NCBI GenBank assembly: GCA_024998625.1
Contig: JACOEL010000004.1
Coordinates: 62,001-126,000 of the forward strand
Reading direction: 5' to 3'
Length of the DNA stretch: 64,000 nucleotides
DNA from: Nitrospira sp.
Lineage (GTDB): Bacteria; Nitrospirota; Nitrospiria; Nitrospirales; Nitrospiraceae
The notes under the pieces: generated by a model
The model's database searches: none
Told to the model about the DNA's origin: nothing
Seen by the model: only the letters and a program-made list of their open reading frames with translations
Program-made: the position numbers and the translations under genes
Shown here: positions 9,132-17,572 of the stretch, in pieces
How positions within the stretch are numbered: the first letter of the stretch is position 1
Layout: each line of letters opens with the position of its first letter

Positions 9132-9820
9132 TCACGCGTTGTCCTTCTCTATGGACGCAATGAAGGAATCCGCTTCCTGAATGGACGCGTTCAAATCCTT
9201 GACCAGTGAGTCGATGTTCCCTTCGACCGTCACCAGTTCGCTCTTGAGCGAAGCGATGGCCTGCGCGTTGAGGTTGTGCTTCAAAAGAGGACATGGTCTT
9301 TCAGCTTTCCCAGAACCGGATCCATTTTCGCTTCCGCCCGTTTCATGGCCTTGATCAATTGGGCGTACTGGCTGCGCGTCTGGGTGAGCTGCTTGTGGCT
9401 TGTCTGGCGTAACGTGGCGTTGGAATGCTGCTTGAGTTCAGCGGTCCATTCCTCGAACAGGGCTTCAGAGACATTTTCCACCGACGCGATGCGATCCCGG
9501 ACAGATTGGGCTCTCTTTTCGCTCTGTTGATACTCCTCGTTCAACACATCGTACTTGTCCTGTCATTCGCCGGCCGGGATATTCAAGGTCTTGGTGAAGC
9601 GATCGAGAGCCGATTTGAATTGTTCTTTCACGTCCTGCTGGGCGGCACAGGCCTTTTTCACGTCGTTCACCATCAGGTCACGCTTGTGATAACCCAGCTT
9701 CTCCATCGTTTCGGAATAGGCGGTTTGGCAGCCGGGCCCGATCAGGCCGAAGATGACCAGCGCACAAGCCAGCGAGAAGGAGATCAGTCTGCGGGAGCCG
9801 AAGGGATCCAGACAGTGCAT
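9132..9820 (-). pseudogene. DUF2959 family gene with a stop codon and a frameshift
   Basis: Three pieces form one DUF2959 protein. From ATG at 9820 a signal-peptide-like N-terminus leads to CQTAYSETMEKLGYHKRDLM and FTKTLNIPAGE. An in-frame TGA (9563-9565) interrupts it. The same frame continues as KYDVLNEEYQQSEKRAQSV to KLKDHVLF, where a one-base loss in a T run near 9285 shifts the frame. The end, LKHNLNAQAIASLKSEL to FIASIEKDNA, stops at 9132. The family is coiled-coil rich and of unknown function. Two independent lesions argue for real decay. Confidence 0.85.
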
Positions 9821-10079
9821 GGTCCATCCTTATCTATGCGGTTGATGCAGCCGGGCAGTGGACCCGGGCAGTGAGTGCCACCGACAGTGTATGTGATCAT
9901 CCTGAAAGAGTCGGTCGAGTGAAGCCGACGCGCGTTCGTTACTCTAGCAGACCGATCAGGCTTCTGCCGTTCGTCCGGAGCCTAGACATGGACGGATGAA
10001 TCCGTCATCCTTGAACAATATTTGCTCTGCGATCTCGCGTCCGGATTGCATCAGCGTTCAGAGGAAAGGAGGGTGAGAG

Positions 10080-10526
10080 ATGCCGAACAATACCGTTCGC
10101 CTGCACCGCGTGGTTCGAACCACACCGGAACGTATTTACCGCGCATTCCTCGATGCGGATGCCATGGCGAAGTGGCTGCCGCCGAACGGATTCACCGGAA
10201 AAGTCCACCAGATGGACGCCAGGGTGGGCGGCACCTACAAAATGTCGTTTACCAATTTCACCACCGGCCAGAGCCATTCATTCGGCGGAAAATACGTCGA
10301 ACTAGTGCCGTACGAACGGTTGCGCTACACGGATATGTTCGACGATCCGAATCTTCCGGGAGAGATCCAGGTGACGGTCACGTTGAGGAAGGTATCGTGC
10401 GGCACCGAGATGACGGTGGTGCAGGAAGGTCTCCCCGACGTATTCCCTCTGGAATCCTGTTACCTGGGCTGGCAGGAATCGTTGATCCTTCTCGCGAAAC
10501 TCGTCGAAGCGGAGATTCCTGGATAG
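10080..10526 (+). CDS. SRPBCC / AHSA1-domain protein
   Basis: A 148-residue single-domain protein with the START-like AHSA1 pattern: VVRTTPERIYRAFLDADAMAKWLPP, a GGTYKMSFTNF strand, GGKYVELVPYERLRYTDMFDD, and a C-terminal helix beginning YLGWQESLILLAKLVE. Such proteins bind hydrophobic ligands in a deep cavity; no catalytic residues are defined. GAAAGGAGGG precedes the ATG. It is isolated, with the decayed DUF2959 gene on one side and a gene-poor 340 bp on the other. Confidence 0.88.
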   Translation: MPNNTVRLHRVVRTTPERIYRAFLDADAMAKWLPPNGFTGKVHQMDARVGGTYKMSFTNFTTGQSHSFGGKYVELVPYERLRYTDMFDDPNLPGEIQVTVTLRKVSCGTEMTVVQEGLPDVFPLESCYLGWQESLILLAKLVEAEIPG

Positions 10527-10870
10527 AACCGGTTCTTGCAGACGAAGCTGATGCGGCCGTGTGATAGTGCTGCGCATGTGCGTATGGAGGACCGATGGTC
10601 GAGCGAACAGCACCTAGAGTATTGCGTTATATAGAGCCCACAGCGGTGGCCATAATTGAGGATCAGGCAAAAGGCTGCAATGCTGATGCTGCCTAGGTTA
10701 TGGATCTCGGCCGGGAGCTTTGGGTGGGTTTCTCAAACCGAGGGATTCGTCCATGCGACGATTCAGGCTGTGATAGGCGAGGTCTCTAGCAGCGAGGCGC
10801 GGGCGGTGATTTTGAGCCGAGCCCGCAGGCCGGCGCGATCCCGGCCCAGAGAACGCCGGACGGTGGACTG
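10527..10870. other. Gene-poor interval
   Basis: No convincing gene. A 33-codon ORF at 10595-10696 (plus strand, opening MVERTAPRVL) follows TGGAGG by five bases and could be a small protein or a truncated remnant; nothing recognisable was seen in it. Confidence 0.35.
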
Positions 10871-11500
10871 TCAGCCTTTCGGCGTAGGAACGAGGTCGAG
10901 TTTCGCGGACATCCTAACCAGGTCGGGGAGCGAGTCGGCCTTCATCTTTTTCATCACCATGCCCCGGTGCGCCTTCACTGTGATCTCGCTGATGCCGAGT
11001 TCGCCCGCGACCTGTTTATTCAATAGGCCGGTCACCACTAACGCCATGACCTGCCGTTCGCGTGGCGTCAGTGACGCGTAACAGTCCCGGAGCGCCTGCA
11101 TCTCTGTTTCGTGATCGAGAACGAGGCGGCTGCGTTCGAGGGCTTGCCGTATGGCGCTCAATAGCGCGTCATCACTGAATGGTTTCGTTAAGAATTCAAC
11201 CGCGCCGGCCTTCATGGCTTGGACCGTCATCGGGATATCACCGTGGCCCGTGATGAAGATGATCGGCATGTCGGTTCGTTCAGCCGCTACGCGATTTTGC
11301 AGGTCGAGGCCATTCAGGCCTGGAAGAGAAACGTCCAAGACGAGACAGCTAGGAACAGGCGCTCGTGGGCAGTCCAGGAATTCCTGGGCGGACGCGAAGC
11401 TCTCTGGTTGCCAGCCCCCGCAGCGGATCAACGGTTCCAGGGACTCGCGCACGGAAATGTCGTCATCAACGACAAATACGATGGCTGTTGCAGGCGACAT
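10871..11500 (-). CDS. FixJ-type response regulator (receiver plus LuxR HTH)
   Basis: A 209-residue two-domain regulator. The receiver has VVDDD at residues 10-14, the phosphoacceptor Asp56 in CLVLDVSLPG, and the switch lysine in EFLTKPFSD. The output is a LuxR/FixJ helix-turn-helix, SLTPRERQVMALVVTGLLNK followed by ISEITVKAHRGMVMKKM. A start at 11500 (after TTGGAGG) gives the normal FixJ length; in-frame ATGs at 11545 and 11581 are also possible, the latter directly after the stop of the preceding regulator gene. It is the third gene of a kinase-receiver-FixJ operon and probably its transcriptional output. Confidence 0.9.
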   Translation of the reverse strand: MSPATAIVFVVDDDISVRESLEPLIRCGGWQPESFASAQEFLDCPRAPVPSCLVLDVSLPGLNGLDLQNRVAAERTDMPIIFITGHGDIPMTVQAMKAGAVEFLTKPFSDDALLSAIRQALERSRLVLDHETEMQALRDCYASLTPRERQVMALVVTGLLNKQVAGELGISEITVKAHRGMVMKKMKADSLPDLVRMSAKLDLVPTPKG

Positions 11501-11581
11501 GGGTGGTGCCTCCAACTCGTGGCCGCGTGCGTACGTTGAAATCATAGTATATTCTCCCAATGGATGGGAGTGGGCGGTCAT

Positions 11582-11977
11582 TCAGCTGCTTCTCAGTGCC
11601 GTGTCTAGGGCGGCAAGCAGAGCCGTATCGCTAAACGGTTTCAGCAGGAACTCCGCGGCTCCTTGTTCGAACGCTCGAACGCGAACAGCCTCGTCCTTCT
11701 GAGCGGTGATGAAGATGATCGGAATTTTGTGTTTGCGAATCTTCAATTCACGTTGGAGGGCGAGTCCTGTCATGCCCGGCATGGCAATATCGAGGATCAG
11801 ACATCTGGTTTTGCCAATGCTATCAGATGCGAGAAAATTCTCCGCAGATGAGAACGCGTGAGCTGCAAAGCCGAACTCTCTTAATAAATCTGGCAGCGAT
11901 TCGCGCACAGATTCGTCATCATCGACCACCGCCACCAGTGAACGTTCGATGGCGCTACTTTCTCGCAGGGGCTTCAT
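11582..11977 (-). CDS. Single-domain response regulator
   Basis: A 131-residue receiver with no output domain: VAVVDDDESVRESL, phosphoacceptor Asp63 in CLILDIAMPGMTG, and EFLLKPFSD. It lies between the histidine kinase gene and the FixJ-like gene on the same strand, so it may be a phosphate sink, a competing target or a feedback element for the kinase. The chosen ATG at 11977 fits the family; an in-frame ATG at 12037 would overlap the kinase end by 28 bases. Neither has a strong SD. Confidence 0.88.
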   Translation of the reverse strand: MKPLRESSAIERSLVAVVDDDESVRESLPDLLREFGFAAHAFSSAENFLASDSIGKTRCLILDIAMPGMTGLALQRELKIRKHKIPIIFITAQKDEAVRVRAFEQGAAEFLLKPFSDTALLAALDTALRSS

Positions 11978-12009
11978 AGCACAAGGATGTGCCGATCCAG
12001 GTGGAGTGT

Positions 12010-13716
12010 CTATTGGATGTTGGTATTGGTTCTGCATGGAATAGAGAATGAAAAAGTAGCCCCCGCACCATCATGGGGCACTGCCCACAGACGGCCATGA
12101 TGACTTTCGATAATGGAGCGGCTCACGGACAGCCCCATTCCCATACCGTCCTGCTTGGTCGTGTAGAATGCCTCGAAAAGCTTGTCCACGGTGTGAGGCT
12201 CGAAGCCGACTCCGGAATCTTGCACGGATACGCCCACACAATCGCCCTCCTGTCGGTGGGTTTTAACCACCAACTGCCTCGGACGATCGTTGACGCCGAT
12301 CATCGCATCCAGGGCATTCAGGAGCAGATTCAGGACGACCTGCTGGAGCTGGACACGATCACCTATGACAAGTGGAAGGTCGTCGGCAAATTCCGTTCGC
12401 ACAATCACTTGGCCTTTCTGAAGCTCACCAAGCGACAGCGCAATCACCTCTCGTGTCGTCTCATTGAGGTCCACCAATTCAGCTGTGACCTCTCTCTTGC
12501 TATAGAGGGTTCGCAATCGCAAAATCACTTCAGACGCACGGTTGGCGTCTCGCATCGTGCGCCGAATAGCTTCTCGCGCGCCGTCGAGGTTTGGGGAATC
12601 GTCCGTCAGCATTCGTAAGCCGGTACTACAGTTCGTGAGGATGCCCGTGAGTGGCTGGTTCAACTCGTGTGTAATCGACGCGGATAGCTGCCCGATCGTC
12701 GCGATGCGGTTGGCGTGTGCGAGTTCTAACTGAATTTCTTGGTATCGACGCTGCTCATCCTGAAGCCGCTTCGTCTCTGTCATATCGCGATAGATCACGT
12801 AACCGGTGTCCCCGCTACCAAGAGATGACACGGGCACGCAAAGCAGGGAGACGGGAACAGGCATGCCATTCTTATGTCTGCGGACGGTCTCAACGGCGAA
12901 TACTCCTCCCGTCGGGACCATCCGATACATCACGCTTTCGACCTCCTCTTGAAGCTCGTCTGGCGCAATAAGGTCTTGGAGTCGCCGACCGATCGCTTCT
13001 TCTGCCGTGTATCCAAAGATCTTCGTGAATTCCGGGTTGACACGCACTATTCTGCAGTCGCGATCGGCCAAGACAATAGCCTCTGGAACCCGCGCGAACA
13101 ATTCGCTGAGATGTGCCTTTTGCTCCTCAAGTTCACTGCCCAAGCGGGCCAGCGTCTGCAGGTCTCCTTGCAGGACATCGCGGCAGTGCGACAGGAGCTC
13201 CTGGTACATATCGCTGTATCGATTCGTTTTATTGTCGAGAACGCAGATGGTTCCGAACACCCGTCCATCCGGCCAGAAAACAGGGAATCCCAAGTACGAG
13301 ACCATCCCCACCCGCATCTCAGGAGCTGATTTCCACTGATCGTTTTCCAAACCGTTCGCAACAAGGAGCGGTTCACGGCTTTTGATGACGGTCTCGCAAA
13401 AGGTTCCAATATCCATGGAGAAGATCTGATCAACCGGGAAAGGATTTCCAGTCGAGTTGCTCGACGATATGACGGTGTAATGGGTGTAATCCGGCGGTTC
13501 GATCTTGCACACCACCGCTGAAGGAACGTGCATGATGTTGGCCAGAAGGTCGACGATTCGTTGCCATTTCCGAAGAACGTCTGATGAAATTGCGATTTCT
13601 GGGGCATCTGAATTCACGGCGCGACCTCCGTCAGCGTCTGCGATCAGCCCATAGCCCGCGCGGGAGTGGTGCAACTCGCCAACATAGTATGCGCCGCCCA
13701 TCCTACTAAGGTCCAT
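12010..13716 (-). CDS. GAF-PAS sensor histidine kinase (FixL-like)
   Basis: A 568-residue soluble kinase without membrane segments. Domains in order: GAF (about 45-190, with FCETVIKSREPLLVANGLEND and YLGFPVFWPDG), PAS (about 205-320, AIVLADRDCRIVRVNPEF to YRDMTETKRLQ), HisKA with phospho-His350 in SASITHELNQPL, and HATPase (LNLLLNALDAM, QDSGVGF, DGMGMGLSVS). It would autophosphorylate and pass phosphate to the two response regulators downstream. No haem-ligand PAS motif is evident, so the signal is unknown. Its promoter should lie in the 290 bp divergent gap before 14005. Confidence 0.92.
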   Translation of the reverse strand: MDLSRMGGAYYVGELHHSRAGYGLIADADGGRAVNSDAPEIAISSDVLRKWQRIVDLLANIMHVPSAVVCKIEPPDYTHYTVISSSNSTGNPFPVDQIFSMDIGTFCETVIKSREPLLVANGLENDQWKSAPEMRVGMVSYLGFPVFWPDGRVFGTICVLDNKTNRYSDMYQELLSHCRDVLQGDLQTLARLGSELEEQKAHLSELFARVPEAIVLADRDCRIVRVNPEFTKIFGYTAEEAIGRRLQDLIAPDELQEEVESVMYRMVPTGGVFAVETVRRHKNGMPVPVSLLCVPVSSLGSGDTGYVIYRDMTETKRLQDEQRRYQEIQLELAHANRIATIGQLSASITHELNQPLTGILTNCSTGLRMLTDDSPNLDGAREAIRRTMRDANRASEVILRLRTLYSKREVTAELVDLNETTREVIALSLGELQKGQVIVRTEFADDLPLVIGDRVQLQQVVLNLLLNALDAMIGVNDRPRQLVVKTHRQEGDCVGVSVQDSGVGFEPHTVDKLFEAFYTTKQDGMGMGLSVSRSIIESHHGRLWAVPHDGAGATFSFSIPCRTNTNIQ

Positions 13717-13887
13717 AAGACTTTGCCATCGGTTCTCCCCTGTCGAGCAAGACGAAAGAAATCCAAGAGGTCTTGCCTATGTCCTTACGCTAAGAAGGAG
13801 CTTCGTCATGGGTAAATTAATAGAGTGCTGACCGACGCTTCGCAGGAACAGTAGTTGAGTTCGCGTCCGTCGACGCTTGTTGCGCCA

Positions 13888-13913
13888 ACCGATACCATCG
13901 TCCAATAGATTCG
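13888..13913 (+). promoter_or_regulatory. Copy A of a 26-bp exact repeat upstream of the DUF6130 gene
   Basis: A 26-base sequence beginning ACCGATACCATCG is identical to 14886-14911. It sits 92 bases before the DUF6130 start codon. A GGTTAT followed by GCAC occurs 14 bases further on, nearly as in the other copy (13 bases). The matched position upstream of two plus-strand genes suggests a shared regulator site or a duplicated promoter. Confidence 0.6.
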
Positions 13914-14004
13914 CCCGTGGGCCTGTGGTTATGTTGCACGCGTGATCAAGCGAAACAAAAGAGATTGTCTGCAACTTTAAACGTACTTTGAAAGGAGAGG
14001 TTAA

Positions 14005-14430
14005 ATGAAAAGGATTGCGCTGTTGATGCTTGCAATTGCAGTGGTATCCAATGCGGTTACGGCCTGGGCCCAAACACCTTCACCGGCCAACGAGCCTCCA
14101 GCAAAGTTGATTGTGGATTCCCCCCTTCCTGACTTGCTGGCTCAGGGCATCGTCTGGATCCCGTGGCGTGTGGAGAACGTGCACATCGGACCGGTGCTCG
14201 GCAACGACGCGCTCAACACATCTCCACGGGTTGGACATTTGCACATACACGTGGACGACCTGCCTTGGTTCTGGGCGGACTTTAGTCATAACCCGATCGA
14301 CGTCGCCTTTTTGCCGTCCGGCTCGCACAAGGTCCGGATCGAGTTGGTGAACGCGATCCATCAGGGCGTTCCCGGTCAGTCCAAGACAGTGACATTCACC
14401 ATACCTAAGGGAGCGTCTCCCTCTCACTGA
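14005..14430 (+). CDS. Secreted DUF6130-like protein
   Basis: A 141-residue protein with a clear signal peptide (residues 1-22, cleavage near AWA-QTPSP). The mature part has VHIGPVLGN, then PRVGHLHIHVDDLPWFWADF, and a C-terminal HKVRIELVNAIHQ segment, which fits DUF6130, a family of small periplasmic beta-sandwich proteins of unknown role. The histidine-rich HLHIHVDD stretch could bind a metal. AAAGGAGAGG precedes the ATG. The upstream repeat is shared with the epoxide hydrolase gene, suggesting common control. Confidence 0.75.
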   Translation: MKRIALLMLAIAVVSNAVTAWAQTPSPANEPPAKLIVDSPLPDLLAQGIVWIPWRVENVHIGPVLGNDALNTSPRVGHLHIHVDDLPWFWADFSHNPIDVAFLPSGSHKVRIELVNAIHQGVPGQSKTVTFTIPKGASPSH

Positions 14431-14465
14431 AGGTCGCGGAGGATTTGCTGTAAAACTGAAAGCGG

Positions 14466-14732
14466 GTGGGCAGCCTCCTGGCGGCGAAAGAGTGTGTGCA
14501 GAAATTAACTAACATGCATCGAACAAGGCGTGCCAACGACATCCATGGTCCCACCGACATGACCACAGGCTATGAGATGAAGAAGATCAACCCTCGGCAG
14601 GTTGCGGAAGCCGGCCTGATTGGAATTGAGGCTGGCAAAGAAGAAGTGCTTGTGGACGATTTCGCCAGAGAAGTTAAGCAAAGCGTTTTCACTGACCGGC
14701 CCCTATATTTGAATCCGCCGGAAATCGGCTGA
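14466..14732 (+). pseudogene. Short-chain dehydrogenase C-terminal remnant
   Basis: About 75 codons read as the end of an SDR enzyme: GPTDMTTGYEMKKINPRQVA, then GIEAGKEEVLVDDFAREVK and DRPLYLNP. Intact SDRs have this pattern after the catalytic YxxxK, where the chain continues ...DTDMT...SP..VA...L.G.EAG..EVL.D. The Rossmann and catalytic portions are absent, so it is a 3' fragment. It lies between the two copies of the 26-bp repeat and may be the scar of a lost gene in the same cluster. Confidence 0.65.
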
Positions 14733-14885
14733 ACGCCTTTCCGCCAGCGGAGGTACGTCCGCGGCAAGTTCCTGGAAGGAGAGCAAAGACGGTTGCTTGC
14801 CAGGCAGGATTGCACGCTTTGACTGCGCGTTCATGGAAACGAATGTGTGAATCGGCTCGTCACGCAAATTGTTGCCAAAGCATCG

Positions 14886-14911
14886 ACCGATACCATCGTC
14901 CAATAGATTCG
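14886..14911 (+). promoter_or_regulatory. Copy B of the 26-bp repeat upstream of the epoxide hydrolase gene
   Basis: Identical over 26 bases to 13888-13913 and placed 106 bases before the epoxide hydrolase ATG. GGTTAT and GCAC follow at almost the same spacing. Read as a candidate transcription-factor site or conserved promoter element; no protein assignment is possible from the sequence. Confidence 0.6.
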
Positions 14912-15016
14912 TCTGGAGAGCTGGGTTATTTCGCACATGTCACGGAAACACTTTTGGAGATATGAGTTCACATTACACGCATGTACAACTGTGAATCTTA
15001 CTAGGGAGGTGCGCTT

Positions 15017-16246
15017 ATGGCTGACACGTCTCAAATCACTGTTGAACAAGAACCCAGCGAGCAGACAGCTGTTGTGGATGCGATTCGCCCGTTTCATGTG
15101 GATGTTCCGGAAGCGGAACTGACCGAATTGCGTAGACGCATCGTTGGGAGCCGGTTGCCCGAGAGAGAAACCGTTGCTGATTTCTCGCAGGGCGTACCGC
15201 TCGCGACGGTGCAGAAACTCGTGCGTTACTGGGCCGCGGAATACGACTGGCGTAAAGTCGAAGCGCGCCTCAATGCCGTGCCGAACTTCCTCACCAAGAT
15301 CGATGGCCTCGACATCCATTTCATCCACGTGCGTTCGAAGCATGAGAATGCCTTGCCGGTCATCGTGACCCACGGTTGGCCGGGCTCCATAATCGAGCAG
15401 CTCAAACTCATTGACCCGCTGACCAATCCCACGGCGCATGGCGGCACCGCAGCCGACGCCTTTCACGTGATCATTCCGTCCATACCGGGCTATGGATTCT
15501 CGGGCAAGCCGACTACGACTGGCTGGGGTCCCGAGCGAATCGCGCGTGCCTGGGACCTGCTGATGAAGCGTCTCGGCTACACGAGGTATGTGGCGCAGGG
15601 CGGTGACTGGGGGGCGATCGTTGCGGAGCTTATGGGTGCGCAGGCACCCAAGGGGCTGCTGGCCATCCACACCAACATGCCGCAGGTGATACCGCCTGCG
15701 ATCGACGCCGCGGCCCTTGCCGGCGCTCCTGTGCCGGCCGGGCTTTCCGTGGATGAAAAGCATTGCTATGAAATGCTGGCGGCCTTTTACAAGAACGTCT
15801 ACTACGGTTTCTTCATGGCCACGCGCCCGCAAACGCTGACCGCGTTGGCGGACTCTCCCGTCGGCCTGGCCACCTTCATGCTCGACCACGACGCACGCAG
15901 CCTCGAGTTGATCGCGCGCAGCTTCGACGGAGAGCAGGAGGGGCTCACGCGAGACGATGTGCTCGACAACATCACTTTGTTCTGGCTGACGAACACGGGG
16001 GTCTCCGCGGCGCGTCTGTATTGGGAGAACAAGCTCGCCTTCTTTCAGCCGAGGGGCGTGAAGATTCCGGTGGCGGCAAGCGTCTTCCCGACCGAGATGT
16101 ATCAGGCACCGAGGAGTTGGGCGGAGCAGGCGTATGCCCAACTCATCCACTACAATAAGCTGCCCAAGGGGGGGCATTTCGCCGCCTGGGAGCAGCCGAA
16201 ATTCCTCTCCGAGGAAATGCGCGCGGGCTTCAAGGCGTTGCGTTGA
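15017..16246 (+). CDS. Epoxide hydrolase (EHN-domain alpha/beta hydrolase)
   Basis: A 409-residue enzyme. The N-terminal EHN domain (about 23-130) opens IRPFHVDVPEAELTELRRRI. The alpha/beta hydrolase part has the oxyanion HGWPGS (119-124), nucleophile Asp197 in QGGDWGA, and catalytic His387 in KGGHFAAWEQP; the DW nucleophile elbow is typical of epoxide hydrolases rather than esterases. It would hydrolyse epoxides to diols in the cytoplasm. TAGGGAGGTG precedes the ATG. It starts a plus-strand run of detoxification genes. Confidence 0.92.
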   Translation: MADTSQITVEQEPSEQTAVVDAIRPFHVDVPEAELTELRRRIVGSRLPERETVADFSQGVPLATVQKLVRYWAAEYDWRKVEARLNAVPNFLTKIDGLDIHFIHVRSKHENALPVIVTHGWPGSIIEQLKLIDPLTNPTAHGGTAADAFHVIIPSIPGYGFSGKPTTTGWGPERIARAWDLLMKRLGYTRYVAQGGDWGAIVAELMGAQAPKGLLAIHTNMPQVIPPAIDAAALAGAPVPAGLSVDEKHCYEMLAAFYKNVYYGFFMATRPQTLTALADSPVGLATFMLDHDARSLELIARSFDGEQEGLTRDDVLDNITLFWLTNTGVSAARLYWENKLAFFQPRGVKIPVAASVFPTEMYQAPRSWAEQAYAQLIHYNKLPKGGHFAAWEQPKFLSEEMRAGFKALR

Positions 16247-16433
16247 CTATCAGGGACTGACCTGTCCGATGAAAACCGGAATCATGTCCCGGATGAAGAC
16301 GATCGATCAAGCGGTCACCGCAAAGCGAGAGAAAAGTATGAGGCCGAATCACTCTAAAGGCCTGCTATGGCTACCGGTATTCGAACCGGCGCCACACAAA
16401 CGCAGTGAGCAATTTTTAACAAAGGAGCACAGC

Positions 16434-16793
16434 ATGAGTCTTCATGCCATCGCCAGCCAGTTTGTGGAATTGTGCAACCAGAGCAAGAACTTCGACGTGA
16501 TGCACACGATGTACGCTCCCGACATCGTTTCCGTCGAACCTAACGGCGAGGAAACGGCCGGCAAGACACCGGTCATTCAGAAGTCCGAGCGCTTTCAATC
16601 CCAAAATCCTATCGGCAGCGAAAAGGTCCGAGGTCCGTTCTTGAACAGTCCCAACCAGTTCGCGGTCCACTTCACCTTCGAAATCACCCCCAAAGCCACC
16701 GGCCAGCGGATCACGGTGGAAGAGGTGGGAGTCTACACGGTCAAGGACAACATGATCACGCGCGAGCAGTTCTTCAACGACGGCACGCGGTAA
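16434..16793 (+). CDS. SnoaL-like / NTF2-fold protein
   Basis: A 119-residue NTF2-fold protein: MSLHAIASQFVELCNQ, then MHTMYAPDIVSVEP, GKTPVIQKSERF, and a final ITVEEVGVYTVKDNMITREQFF strand. Small SnoaL-like proteins act as isomerases, dehydratases or ligand binders; no catalytic residues are certain here. AAAGGAG lies seven bases before the ATG, so the much longer frame from 16134 is not the gene. A 21-codon ORF near 20385 has a similar N-terminus and may be a truncated relative. Confidence 0.85.
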   Translation: MSLHAIASQFVELCNQSKNFDVMHTMYAPDIVSVEPNGEETAGKTPVIQKSERFQSQNPIGSEKVRGPFLNSPNQFAVHFTFEITPKATGQRITVEEVGVYTVKDNMITREQFFNDGTR

Positions 16794-16863
16794 GGAATAC
16801 GTTGTCTACTTATTACTCCAAGCCGTCACGAGCTGAATCGAGCGGCTTAGCTTAGGGGGCGTG

Positions 16864-17436
16864 ATGGGTGAAGTAATCCACATATTAGGGTTTGCCGGTA
16901 GCTTGCGGAAAGAATCCTACAACCGATCTGTCTTACGAGCGGCACTCACTCTGGTACCCCAGGGGGCCCGGCTTGACACCGTTGAGCTCGACGACATACC
17001 GCCATTTAATCAGGATCACGAACGCGAACCGCCTCCCGCCGTGCGTGCGTTCAAGGCGGCGGTTAAAGCAGCGGACGCGATTCTCATTGTGACTCCTGAA
17101 TACAACTATTCAGTTCCGGGCGTTCTAAAAAACGCAATTGACTGGGCCTCCCGGCCTTATGGAGACAACGCATGGGACGGGAAGACGGTCGGCGTGGTGG
17201 GCGCTTCAGTTGGAATGCTTGGGACAGCGCGAGCGCAATATCACCTGCGTCAAATGTTCGTCTTTCTGAACATGTTTCCGTTGAACCAGCCGGAAGTCAT
17301 GATTGCCCACGCCGAAGACAAGTTTGATAAGGAAGGGAATTTAAAGGACCAGATAACCACTCAGAAAATCCGCGAATTACTCGAGGCCCTCACGGAATGG
17401 ACGAATTCGCTCCAAAAGGCGAACACTGTGAGCTGA
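16864..17436 (+). CDS. NADPH-dependent FMN reductase
   Basis: A 190-residue flavodoxin-fold reductase. The FMN phosphate loop is GFAGSLRKESYNRSVLRAA; the flavin-contact segment is TPEYNYSVPGVLKNAIDW; and KTVGVVGASVGMLGTARAQ follows. Members (ChrR/Azr-type) reduce quinones, chromate or azo compounds by two electrons with NAD(P)H. AGGGGG precedes the ATG; a GTG one codon upstream is possible. It clusters with the quinone reductase gene downstream, fitting quinone or electrophile defence. Confidence 0.92.
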   Translation: MGEVIHILGFAGSLRKESYNRSVLRAALTLVPQGARLDTVELDDIPPFNQDHEREPPPAVRAFKAAVKAADAILIVTPEYNYSVPGVLKNAIDWASRPYGDNAWDGKTVGVVGASVGMLGTARAQYHLRQMFVFLNMFPLNQPEVMIAHAEDKFDKEGNLKDQITTQKIRELLEALTEWTNSLQKANTVS

Positions 17437-17572
17437 AAACGGTCTCGATGTACCGCATCCGGATGAAAGTGGGATGGCGAAGGGTATGCGGACGAAACTG
17501 GTGATGGACCGCCGCATCAGACAGTTCCGATAAAAGGCCCTGAGATGTAAGGCCACGTGACGAGTGTTTTAT

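Noticed and set aside
14831-16177. 448-codon antisense frame over the epoxide hydrolase gene
   Set aside because: No recognisable domain, whereas the plus-strand gene has its full catalytic triad.
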